DNA from: Gammaproteobacteria bacterium
GTDB taxonomy: Bacteria; Pseudomonadota; Gammaproteobacteria; Competibacterales; Competibacteraceae
Assembly (NCBI GenBank): GCA_024235035.1
Contig: JACKNE010000014.1
Location: 61,634-125,633 of the forward strand
Length of the DNA stretch: 64,000 bases
Direction: 5' to 3'
Positions 9,243 through 16,911 of the stretch are shown piece after piece. Both the position numbers and the translations under genes were made by a program. The number at the start of each line of letters is the position of its first letter. The stretch's first letter is position 1. The notes under the pieces were generated by a model. The model searched no databases. It saw only the letters and a program-made list of their open reading frames with translations, and was not told the DNA's origin.

Positions 9243-9668
9243 ATGTTCGGCAATGACCGCGACAGTCTGCGTCGTTATTACTGTACGGTTTGGGAAAAAG
9301 TCCGCGCTGGCCGGCTATTGGAACCGCTAGAGCAGCTCATTGCTGGAGTAATCAGCGAGCATCCTGAATATCAGTCCGTGCTGATCGATGCTGAGACCAT
9401 ACTGGCTCAGGAATACAGGCCAGAAGAGGGGCAAGCGAATCCTTTCCTGCACATGGGCATGCATATCGCCATCCAGGAGCAGTTGGGTGGTAACCGCCCG
9501 GTGGGCATTTTGGAGGTGTATCGACGGCTCTGCCAGCGGATGGGCGATGCGCATGCCGTTGAACACGCCATGATGGATTGTCTGGGCGAAATGCTATGGG
9601 AAGCACAGCGTAACGGCCATGAGCCGGATGAGCAGGTTTATCTGGAGCGATTGCGACGGTTGACCTGA
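9243..9668 (+). CDS. DUF1841 family protein
   Basis: A 141-residue soluble protein with the typical DUF1841 opening (MFGNDRDSLRRYY) and the conserved HMGMHIAIQEQ and 'H-x3-H-x-MMDCLGEMLWEAQR' segments; the His and Glu pattern looks like a helical metal-site arrangement. A good Shine-Dalgarno (GAGGCGAGG) precedes the ATG. The family is widespread in proteobacteria, usually single copy, with no established function. It is transcribed convergently with the DUF2189 gene. Confidence 0.88.
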   Translation: MFGNDRDSLRRYYCTVWEKVRAGRLLEPLEQLIAGVISEHPEYQSVLIDAETILAQEYRPEEGQANPFLHMGMHIAIQEQLGGNRPVGILEVYRRLCQRMGDAHAVEHAMMDCLGEMLWEAQRNGHEPDEQVYLERLRRLT

Positions 9669-9678
9669 CATAAAACTT

Positions 9679-9697
9679 CCTCCCCTGTGTGGGGAGG
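9679..9697. repeat. CCTCCCC...GGGGAGG hairpin between convergent genes
   Basis: A 7-bp perfect stem with loop TGTGT, followed by GGGTTGGGGTGGG. It lies 10 bases after the DUF1841 stop and ahead of the DUF2189 3' end. Without a T tract it is more like a REP-type element than a classical terminator; similar C-rich hairpins occur at 24557-24575 and 37311-37332. Confidence 0.55.
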
Positions 9698-9717
9698 GTT
9701 GGGGTGGGAACCGCTTG

Positions 9718-10518
9718 TCAGGCTGGTTGTTGTTCGATAGCGTGGTTGTCGACCAATTCCTGGTAAGCATGCCAGGTCGCGTGGCCGATCAGGGGCAAGG
9801 CGATGACTAGGCCGATGTAGAAAGAAAGCAGGCCAATGCCGGTGAAGATTACGATCAGCGCCGCCCACAACGCCATCGGCGCCGGGTTAGCGCGAACAGC
9901 GGCGAGGCTGCTCAATACCGCTGTGATAAAGTCGATCTTGCGGTCCAGCATCATCGGAATCGCGACCACGCTGATGGCGAAAACCACGGCGGCAATGACG
10001 GCCCCCACTCCGGTGAAGATTAGCAGGAAGGTCAATCCACTCCCTGAAAAGAACAATTGTGATACGGTGCTGCTCAGAGTCATGTTCTGGCTGGTGACGA
10101 TCACGCCGAACAGAACCGCCGACAAGCGCGCCCAGATGATCATCAGCAGACCGATCGTGATGCCGAAAAGCAGAATTGGGATCGTGTTGTGTCGCCAGGC
10201 GGTGAGCGCATGTCCTAGGGTTGCTGATTCACCCATCTGCAAGCGACGACTGATGTCGTACAAGCCCATGGCCAGGAATGGACCCGCCAGCAGAAAACCG
10301 GTCGTTAAGGCCAATGCGTAGTGAAATTGAGCTTCGACGAGATAGACCAGCACATAGCCCATGATCATGAAGATCAGCCCATAGGGAATACTCGCCGCTG
10401 GCGCCTGCCACAGGTCTTTCCAGCCAGCGCCCAGCCATTCCCATGGCCGATCAATAGTGATGATCCGAACTTTAGGGGTCGTCAACGAACTTTCAATCAC
10501 GCGGATAGTGTCAGCCAT
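9718..10518 (-). CDS. DUF2189 integral membrane protein
   Basis: A 266-residue protein with about six transmembrane helices. After a soluble N-terminus (RVIESSLTTPKVRIITIDRPWEWLGAGWKDL) comes the DUF2189 pattern: a helix pair near 45-90 with GPFLAMGLYDISRRLQMGE, then four more hydrophobic helices and a conserved C-terminal GHATWHAYQELV. The family is common in proteobacteria and sometimes near cytochrome c oxidase genes; function unknown. It lies 60 bases downstream of glgA on the same strand, so the two may share a transcript. Confidence 0.85.
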   Translation of the reverse strand: MADTIRVIESSLTTPKVRIITIDRPWEWLGAGWKDLWQAPAASIPYGLIFMIMGYVLVYLVEAQFHYALALTTGFLLAGPFLAMGLYDISRRLQMGESATLGHALTAWRHNTIPILLFGITIGLLMIIWARLSAVLFGVIVTSQNMTLSSTVSQLFFSGSGLTFLLIFTGVGAVIAAVVFAISVVAIPMMLDRKIDFITAVLSSLAAVRANPAPMALWAALIVIFTGIGLLSFYIGLVIALPLIGHATWHAYQELVDNHAIEQQPA

Positions 10519-10578
10519 CGCAGTTCCTCCTTCAATGTTCGAGTAGTGAGTGGCGCGATGATGATAAGGCTGGAGTTT

Positions 10579-11826
10579 CTAGTCGCTGTTCCCGTTCCGC
10601 TGCGCGCGTAGTCGACGATAGAGGTCATAAGTTTGCTGAGCGATGCTTCGCCAACTATAGTGGCGCTCGACCCGTTCGCGGCCAGCCTCGCCCATTTGTC
10701 TGCACAGCTCCGGATCGTTGACAATGCGGTTGATGGCCTCGGCCATGCCTCGTTCGAACCGGGCGGGTGAAATCGGATCGTGCGGCAGTTCAGCGGATAG
10801 ATGCGGATCTACCAGCAGGCCGGTTTCTCCATCTACCACGACTTCACAGATGCCGCCTACAGCGCTGCCGACCACCGGGGTGCCGCAGGCCATCGCTTCC
10901 AGGTTGATGATGCCGAACGGCTCGTAGATCGAGGGGCAACAGAAAATGGTGGCGTGCGAATAGAGGGCGATCGTTTCCTGGCGCGGCAGCATCTTGGGGA
11001 TCCAGACGATTCCCGAGCGATGGCTTTGCAGTTCTCGGACGATCTCCTCGGTCTCACGCTGCATGGCTAGGGTGTCGGCATCGCCAGCGCACAGCACGAC
11101 TTGCAGCTTGGGATCGAGGTGAGGGATGGCTTGGAGCAGGTAGTACAGCCCTTTCTGCCGAGTGATGCGCCCGACGAATAGCACATAGGGACGATCAGGG
11201 TCGATATCATGTTTAGCTAGCACTTCAGGCGCGTGAATCGGCTGGTATTCTTCCGTGTCGATGCCGTTGGGGATGACCACGACCCGCGTGGGATCGACAT
11301 CGAACAGTTGCAGGATATCCTCGCGGGTGCTGCGTGAAACGGCGATGATGGCGTCTGCGGTTTCTAGAGCGCTCTTTTCGATCCAGCGTGATAGGTCGTA
11401 ACCATGTCCGAGTTGTTCGCGTTTCCAAGGGCGCAGCGGTTCCAGTGAGTGGACCGTGATCACCATTGGGATGTTGTAGAGGATCTTGGCGAGAATACCG
11501 CTAAAATGAGCGTACCAGGTGTGGCAGTGAATGATCTCAGCGTTGCCGCCTTCCAGATCGTCACCGATGCCTTGACCCACGAAAGCCAGGCAGGTGCTCA
11601 GGGCCTTGAGCGGTGAAACGAAGGATTGTGGGCAACCGGCAAAATGGGTAGTGTCCATTTTGATGCCGCGCACATGCAGTTGGCCCTCGTCGAGGGTCTG
11701 ATCGTGGAAACTGCGCACCTCGACCGGGGTTAGCTTGGCCAGTTCGCGGGACAAGTACTCGACGTGAACGCCGGCGCCACCATAGACATACGGCGGATAT
11801 TCATTTGTGGTCAGCAGGACGCGCAT
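10579..11826 (-). CDS. glgA: GT4-type glycogen synthase (GlgA/GlgM-like)
   Basis: A 415-residue GT-B glycosyltransferase starting MRVLLTTNEYPPYVYGGAG, the hallmark of the Corynebacterium/actinobacterial-type glycogen synthase group (GT4) rather than the E. coli GT5 enzyme. It has the N-terminal acceptor loop (YGGAGVHVEYLSREL), His in HCHTWYAHFSG, VGRITRQKG in the nucleotide-sugar domain and the EX7E motif within YEPFGIINLEAMACGTPVV. Proposed activity is alpha-1,4-glucan chain extension from ADP-glucose. Related enzymes (GlgM) instead make maltose-1-phosphate, and sequence alone does not settle which. It fits a glycogen-storing cell that also has pckG. Confidence 0.85.
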   Translation of the reverse strand: MRVLLTTNEYPPYVYGGAGVHVEYLSRELAKLTPVEVRSFHDQTLDEGQLHVRGIKMDTTHFAGCPQSFVSPLKALSTCLAFVGQGIGDDLEGGNAEIIHCHTWYAHFSGILAKILYNIPMVITVHSLEPLRPWKREQLGHGYDLSRWIEKSALETADAIIAVSRSTREDILQLFDVDPTRVVVIPNGIDTEEYQPIHAPEVLAKHDIDPDRPYVLFVGRITRQKGLYYLLQAIPHLDPKLQVVLCAGDADTLAMQRETEEIVRELQSHRSGIVWIPKMLPRQETIALYSHATIFCCPSIYEPFGIINLEAMACGTPVVGSAVGGICEVVVDGETGLLVDPHLSAELPHDPISPARFERGMAEAINRIVNDPELCRQMGEAGRERVERHYSWRSIAQQTYDLYRRLRAQRNGNSD

Positions 11827-12117
11827 TGTTGTTATGCTCCCTTAGCGGGGTAGATGGCAATGGAGGTCGATTTATATCCACCGGGACAGCAGGTGAACAA
11901 TGCCAGCCATTATGCCAAGCACTACAGGGTTTTTGAAAGGGTAAGACAGGCATCCTGTCGATACCGCTGGTTTTCTGCTATCTATCAGCTCTCAGCTCTG
12001 AGCCTTGTTTAAGGAACTGCGCAAAAATAGCTTATGCATTTCTTCGTATTGAAGGGCTTTTTATAAAAATATTATTTATTCATCATCTTACATGAAGATG
12101 ACGAGTGGCAATCTCTC
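11827..12117. other. Divergent intergenic region glgA / TonB receptor
   Basis: This 291-base spacer becomes AT-rich towards the TonB receptor. A small hairpin (TCATCTT / AAGATGA, about 12082-12102) lies just before the receptor start and could occlude its ribosome site. I see no clear Fur box, cobalamin riboswitch or small gene. Confidence 0.4.
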
Positions 12118-14139
12118 ATGTATAACCTTATCCGGCGTTCATCGTTCATTCTGAATGCAAATTGTTCAGCCTGCACGCTGACTTGGCTGCTGGGATTCAT
12201 CTTGGGATTAGGAGTTTCTAGCCCCTCAGTTTTCGCTGAGCATGCTTCGATAGATCTGACGCGCTTCAGTCTCGAAGAACTCATGCAAATCGAAGTGTAT
12301 TCGGCTTCCAAGTTTGGGCAGAAAGCCAGTGAAGCACCTTCAGCGGTAATGGTCATTACCGCCGAGGACATCAAAACCCAAGGCTACCGGACCTTGACTG
12401 ACATCCTACGGAGTCTCCCTGGTGTTTATGTTAGCTATGATCGCAACTACAGCAGTGTGGGTGTGCGTGGATTCGGTCGCCCTGGCGATTACAATGACCA
12501 TTTATTGTTTCTGATCGATGGTCATCGGCTTAACGACAACATCTATGATGCTGCACTGATAGGCACCGATTTCATTCTCGACGTGGATTTGATCAAACGG
12601 GTTGAGTTCTTGCCAGCCGGTCCCGCCACGTCGCTCTATGGCAATAATGCTTTTTTCGGCGTGGTGAGCATTACTACCAAACGGGGGCAGGATATCGATG
12701 CCCTAGAACTCTCCGGCGCGGTCGCCAGCGCTGAGACCAATCAAGGCCGGGCGACCTTTGGCCGCAAACTAGATAATGGATTGGATGTACTGTTGTCCGC
12801 AACCGCCTACGACAGTCAGGGTAAAAATCTTTATTTTCCTGAGTTCGACAGTCCGCTGACTTCTAATGGCGTAGCGATGGATCTTGATCACGATAGTTCC
12901 CAACAGTTCTTTGGGAAGCTGTCTTTCGAGGAGTGGAGCTTGGAACTGGCTCACTCCAATCGTGAGAAAGGTATCCCCACTGCGTCTTACGGTCAAGATT
13001 TCAACAACCCCCACAGTCGCACCCAAGACCAGCAAACTTTCGTGGATCTCGCTTATCGCGCCTCGTGGAACGCGGATTTTGATATACAGGGTCGACTGTT
13101 TTATGGGGCGTACGATTACCAGGGACACTATATCTACGAAGATGCCGATTTTCCCGACCAGGCGATAGGCCGATGGTGGGGTACTGAACTCCAGTTTGTG
13201 AACACTGCTTTCGAGCGGCACAAGCTGGCGTTCGGTGGGGAATACCAACGTGATTTGCGGCGCGATCAAACTACGTTTGACGAAACCGGTGCCGTTGATT
13301 TCGATAGCCGTACCCATGGGGATCGCTGGGGACTTTATATCTTGGATGAGTTCGCACTGGGTGACAGAACAAGCTTTGGCATCGGAATCCGTTACGACCG
13401 TGCCGCCAACAGCGACGACAGTGTTAACCCTCGACTCAGTCTCGTCCACCAGTGGGATAAGCAAACTACCTTCAAGTTTTTGTATAGTAAGGCCTTCCGC
13501 GCACCCAATGCCTATGAACTCTATTACACTCCCTCTGGATATTTGCTGAACCCCAAGCTTCAGCCTGAGACAATCAACACTTACGAATTTATTCTGGAGA
13601 AGCGCCTAGACGAACATACTCGTTTCAATGCTTCTATCTATCACTACGGCATCACTGACCTGATCGATCTGACTGCCGATCCTGACTCGGAGTTATTGAC
13701 CTTCCGCAACCTAGGCCAGGTACGGGCTAACGGCTTTACGTTGGAAGCTGAGCGGCACTGGGCCAATGGCGCCCAGCTTCGGGCCAGCTATAGTTGGCAA
13801 CTGGCCGAGGATGAAACTGGAGCATGGCTTGATAACGCTCCCCGCCATCTCGCCAAGCTGAATTGGAATCAGCCATTATTCGGCGATATCTGGCGCATGG
13901 GATTGGAATTGCAATACGTTAGTAAACGCCGTGCAACTCAGGGCAATGAAGTGGCTGGTGCGCTAATCACTAACCTGAATCTGCTCGGTCAGCCTTTCGG
14001 CAAAAATTTGGATGTTGCCTTAGGTATTTACAACCTGTTCGATCGAAATTACGCCGACCCTGGAGGGGACGAGCATCTCCAGGCGGAAATTCCCCAGGAC
14101 GGTCGGACTTGGCGCTTGAAACTCGATTACCGGTTTTGA
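12118..14139 (+). CDS. TonB-dependent outer-membrane receptor
   Basis: A 673-residue receptor. A signal peptide (hydrophobic stretch about 20-38, ending SVFAEH) is followed by a plug domain (about 60-175: EAPSAVMVITAEDI, TLTDILRSLPGV, SSVGVRGFG, LFLIDGHRLND, IKRVEFLPAGPATSLYGNNAFFGVVSITTK). The rest is a beta-barrel whose YSKAFRAPNAYELYY and terminal WRLKLDYRF (aromatic last residue) fit outer-membrane insertion. The plug wording (DLTRFSLEELMQIEVYSASKF) is typical of receptors annotated as siderophore or vitamin type, but the substrate cannot be read from the sequence and no uptake genes are adjacent. It ends convergent with pyrC. Confidence 0.9.
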   Translation: MYNLIRRSSFILNANCSACTLTWLLGFILGLGVSSPSVFAEHASIDLTRFSLEELMQIEVYSASKFGQKASEAPSAVMVITAEDIKTQGYRTLTDILRSLPGVYVSYDRNYSSVGVRGFGRPGDYNDHLLFLIDGHRLNDNIYDAALIGTDFILDVDLIKRVEFLPAGPATSLYGNNAFFGVVSITTKRGQDIDALELSGAVASAETNQGRATFGRKLDNGLDVLLSATAYDSQGKNLYFPEFDSPLTSNGVAMDLDHDSSQQFFGKLSFEEWSLELAHSNREKGIPTASYGQDFNNPHSRTQDQQTFVDLAYRASWNADFDIQGRLFYGAYDYQGHYIYEDADFPDQAIGRWWGTELQFVNTAFERHKLAFGGEYQRDLRRDQTTFDETGAVDFDSRTHGDRWGLYILDEFALGDRTSFGIGIRYDRAANSDDSVNPRLSLVHQWDKQTTFKFLYSKAFRAPNAYELYYTPSGYLLNPKLQPETINTYEFILEKRLDEHTRFNASIYHYGITDLIDLTADPDSELLTFRNLGQVRANGFTLEAERHWANGAQLRASYSWQLAEDETGAWLDNAPRHLAKLNWNQPLFGDIWRMGLELQYVSKRRATQGNEVAGALITNLNLLGQPFGKNLDVALGIYNLFDRNYADPGGDEHLQAEIPQDGRTWRLKLDYRF

Positions 14140-14224
14140 GCATATGCATGGTGGCTTCCAGATGCATCCCCTTGGGCAAGGTTTATCGCTGGTTGCGATA
14201 CTGATCAAGAGCTAGGAGAAATGC

Positions 14225-15259
14225 TCAATTTGCAAGTCGCCAATTCAAGGTCTCTCCAGCCCGCAATGGAATCAACTCGTCAGTGCTGAATGGGAAGGAC
14301 TGAGGTACAAGTGTCTCCAAGCGTTGCAGGGTGATGGTTCCGGTATTGCGTGGCAACCCGTAAAAGTCCGCGCCGTGGAAACTGGCAAAGGCTTCTAATC
14401 GATCCAAGGCCCCAGCTGCTTCGAAAGCTTCGGCATACAGTTCCAGCGCAGCGTGAGCTGTGTAGCAGCCGGCGCAACCACAAACGCTCTCCTTGCCTTG
14501 GCGCGGATGCGGGGCGCTGTCGGTGCCGAGAAAGAACTTGGGGTTGCCGCTGGTCGCCGCTTTGACCAGTGCTTGCCGATGGCGCTCCCGCTTTAAGATA
14601 GGCAAGCAGTAGTAATGCGGGCGGATGCCTCCCTGAAAGAGCGAATTGCGGTTGTAGAGCAGATGATGGGCAGTGATGGTTGCCGCAACCGTTGTTGGCG
14701 CATCCCGCACGAAGTCCGTCGCCGCCTGCGTTGTGATGTGTTCCATCACCACTTTCAGCTCCGGAAAATTGCGAGTGAGCGGGATCAACACCTGTTCGAT
14801 GAATACGGCTTCGCGGTCAAATATGTCCACTGTCGGTTCTGTAACCTCGCCGTGAACCAACAAGGGTATGCCTTGAGTCTGCATCGCTTCCAACGCAGAG
14901 TTGATTTTCCGAATATCAGTGACGCCAGCATCGGCATGAGTGGTTGCGCCAGCAGGATAAAGCTTGATGGCGTGAACGTGGCTTGAATCCTTGGCGCGGG
15001 CAATTTCAGCGGGTGGAGTGTGGTCGGTCAGGTATAGGGTCATCAATGGCAGGAAGTTCAGTCCGGCGGGTACGGCCTCCAGAATGCGTGTCCGATAGGC
15101 TAGGGCTTGCTGAGTCGTCGTCACGGGTGGGCGCAGGTTGGGCATGATGATGGCGCGGGCAAACGTGCGAGCGCTATGCGGGACGACCGTGCGCAGTGCA
15201 GCGCCGTCACGGACATGCAGATGCCAATCGTCGGGGCGAGCGAGAGTAAGAGTATCTAT
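14225..15259 (-). CDS. pyrC: Dihydroorotase, apparent ATA start
   Basis: Third step of pyrimidine synthesis: cyclisation of carbamoyl-aspartate to dihydroorotate. The first ATG in frame (15145) is internal and would remove the zinc-ligand motif. Extending upstream in frame gives ARPDDWHLHVRDG (His13 and His15 of the HxH motif). No ATG, GTG or TTG exists between that motif and the upstream in-frame TAA. The best start is ATA at 15259-15257: a GGAG (15269-15266) precedes it by six bases, and it aligns with the Met region of Pseudomonas-type PyrC, giving 344 residues against a usual 345-348. Other motifs are intact: KLYPAGATTHAD (carbamylated Lys), HGEVT, EHITT, and GTDSAPH. Either a real non-canonical start or an ATG-to-ATA base error. 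Confidence 0.88.
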   Translation of the reverse strand: MDTLTLARPDDWHLHVRDGAALRTVVPHSARTFARAIIMPNLRPPVTTTQQALAYRTRILEAVPAGLNFLPLMTLYLTDHTPPAEIARAKDSSHVHAIKLYPAGATTHADAGVTDIRKINSALEAMQTQGIPLLVHGEVTEPTVDIFDREAVFIEQVLIPLTRNFPELKVVMEHITTQAATDFVRDAPTTVAATITAHHLLYNRNSLFQGGIRPHYYCLPILKRERHRQALVKAATSGNPKFFLGTDSAPHPRQGKESVCGCAGCYTAHAALELYAEAFEAAGALDRLEAFASFHGADFYGLPRNTGTITLQRLETLVPQSFPFSTDELIPLRAGETLNWRLAN

Positions 15260-15297
15260 GACCGGCTCCGGTGTAGTAGTTGAGAACGACGTGATGG

Positions 15298-15303
15298 ATT
15301 ATA
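15298..15303 (-). promoter_or_regulatory. Candidate -10 box for pyrC
   Basis: A perfect TATAAT on the minus strand, 39 bases before the proposed ATA start, would give a leader of about 30 bases. The -35 region (GGCGCG at about 17 bp spacing) is poor. In enterics pyrC is controlled by start-site choice just after the -10; whether that holds here cannot be told. Confidence 0.35.
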
Positions 15304-15414
15304 CGCTGGGCTCGCCTTGACGCGCCTGGGCAAAGCCTTAAGCTTAGCGGCTTAGTGGTCTAGGCCGAGTGGTTTGGGCTGTTTTTGTGGGTTATTTAGC
15401 GCATGAGGAACATT

Positions 15415-16632
15415 ATGTCGGACGTTAAGAAAGTCGTGTTGGCCTATTCAGGTGGCCTGGATACTTCGGTGATCCTGAAATGGTTACAGGATGTCTATCA
15501 ATGTGAAATCGTGACCTTCACTGCTGACCTGGGACAGGATGAGGAACTGGAGCCTGCACGACAGAAGGCACTGATGTTTGGCATTAAGCCGGAAAATATC
15601 TTTATCGACGATCTGCGCGAAGAGTTCGTCCGCGATTTTGTATTTCCCATGTTCCGGGCTAATGCCATCTACGAGGGTGAATATCTGTTGGGTACCTCGA
15701 TCGCCCGGCCACTGATCGCCAAACGACAGATTGACATCGCTGTACAGACCGGAGCCGACGCGATTTCGCACGGTTCGACCGGCAAGGGCAACGATCAGGT
15801 CCGCTTCGAGTTGGGCGCCTACGCGCTGAAGCCGGATATCAAGATCATCGCACCATGGCGGGAATGGAATCTGCTGTCACGGGAGAAGTTGCTGGCTTAT
15901 GCCGAAAAGCACGGCATCCCGGTCGAGATGAAGCGTGGAACTCAGTCGCCTTATTCGATGGACGCCAATCTATTGCATATCTCCTACGAAGGTGGCGTGC
16001 TGGAAGACCCATGGAACGAGCCGGATGAGGCGATGTGGCGCTGGTCAGTATCGCCAGAAAAAGCACCTGACCAGCCGCTTTATGTGGAGTTGGAATATCG
16101 TAATGGCGATATTGTGGCCATTGACGGCGAAGCACTCAGTCCAGCGGTGGTGTTGACTCGATTGAATCGACTGGGCGGTGAGCATGGCGTCGGTCGGCTG
16201 GATATGGTCGAAAATCGCTATGTCGGTATGAAGTCGCGTGGTTGCTATGAAACTCCGGGTGGTACGATCATGCTCAAGGCGCATCGAGCGATGGAGTCGT
16301 TGACCTTGGACCGGGAAGTTGCGCATCTCAAGGATGACCTGATGCCGCGCTACGCCAGCCTGGTTTACAACGGCTACTGGTGGAGTCCCGAGCGGAAGAT
16401 GTTGCAGACTCTGATTGATGCTTCACAGGCGCCGGTGAATGGTACAGTGCGGGTGAAGCTATACAAGGGTAATGTGATCGTGGCCGGCCGTAAATCCGAT
16501 GACAGCCTGTTTGACATGAACATCGCGACTTTCGAGGATGACGCTGGTGCCTACGATCAGAAGGATGCCGGAGGCTTTATCAAGCTCAATGCGTTGCGGA
16601 TGCGTATTGCGGCATTGAAAGGGCGGCGATAA
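15415..16632 (+). CDS. argG: Argininosuccinate synthase
   Basis: Joins citrulline and aspartate with ATP in arginine synthesis; cytoplasmic tetramer. The start at 15415 (MSDVKKVVLAYSGGLDTS) is preferred over ATG 15403 because a GAGG lies six bases before it. It has 405 residues, the normal length for the short-type enzyme. The N-type ATP pyrophosphatase PP-loop AYSGGLDTS is at residues 9-17; the substrate-binding segments SHGSTGKGNDQVRFE and KSRGCYETPGGTI are conserved. The gene is divergent from pyrC. Confidence 0.97.
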   Translation: MSDVKKVVLAYSGGLDTSVILKWLQDVYQCEIVTFTADLGQDEELEPARQKALMFGIKPENIFIDDLREEFVRDFVFPMFRANAIYEGEYLLGTSIARPLIAKRQIDIAVQTGADAISHGSTGKGNDQVRFELGAYALKPDIKIIAPWREWNLLSREKLLAYAEKHGIPVEMKRGTQSPYSMDANLLHISYEGGVLEDPWNEPDEAMWRWSVSPEKAPDQPLYVELEYRNGDIVAIDGEALSPAVVLTRLNRLGGEHGVGRLDMVENRYVGMKSRGCYETPGGTIMLKAHRAMESLTLDREVAHLKDDLMPRYASLVYNGYWWSPERKMLQTLIDASQAPVNGTVRVKLYKGNVIVAGRKSDDSLFDMNIATFEDDAGAYDQKDAGGFIKLNALRMRIAALKGRR

Positions 16633-16679
16633 TAATCCAGAAATCGGCAGATTAATCAAGCTACTATCAGGGGAATAGT

Positions 16680-16817
16680 TTAGCTGAGCTTAATTATCAG
16701 TACGAGAAGCGCCAGAAAGATCTTGCCAAGAAAAAGAAACAGGAAGAGAAGCGCCAACGGAAGGAGGGGAAGGTCAATGTTCTGTCGGTCGAGACGCCGA
16801 GTCAACATTATAGCTGA
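16680..16817 (+). pseudogene. Small lysine-rich protein lacking a start codon
   Basis: The frame reads AELNYQYEKRQKDLAKKKKQ... and ends TPSQHYS, 45 residues of charged coiled-coil-like sequence. It resembles small conserved gammaproteobacterial proteins that start MAELNYQYEKRQ. Between the upstream in-frame TAA and this motif there is no ATG, GTG or TTG, and the position expected for Met is TTA (16680-16682). An AGGGGA (about 16669-16674) sits five bases before it, as if the ribosome site survives but the start codon does not. It is therefore a start-lost gene, a very unusual start, or a base error. The terminator follows 22 bases after the stop. Confidence 0.5.
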
Positions 16818-16839
16818 GAACGTAAAAGTTCGAACTAAC

Positions 16840-16872
16840 AAGAAAGCCGGCTTTCCGCCGGCTTTCTTTCTT
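16840..16872. terminator. Bidirectional terminator between argG side and pckG
   Basis: An 11-bp stem AAGAAAGCCGG / CCGGCTTTCTT has a T-rich side on each strand. It serves the rightward argG/small-gene transcript and the leftward pckG transcript. Confidence 0.85.
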
Positions 16873-16911
16873 AAGACATTACCGCTTTATCATCCATGAG
16901 TGATCCATACT

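Noticed and set aside
11827..12117. Cobalamin riboswitch for the TonB receptor
   Set aside because: No B12-box or conserved core could be recognised in the leader.
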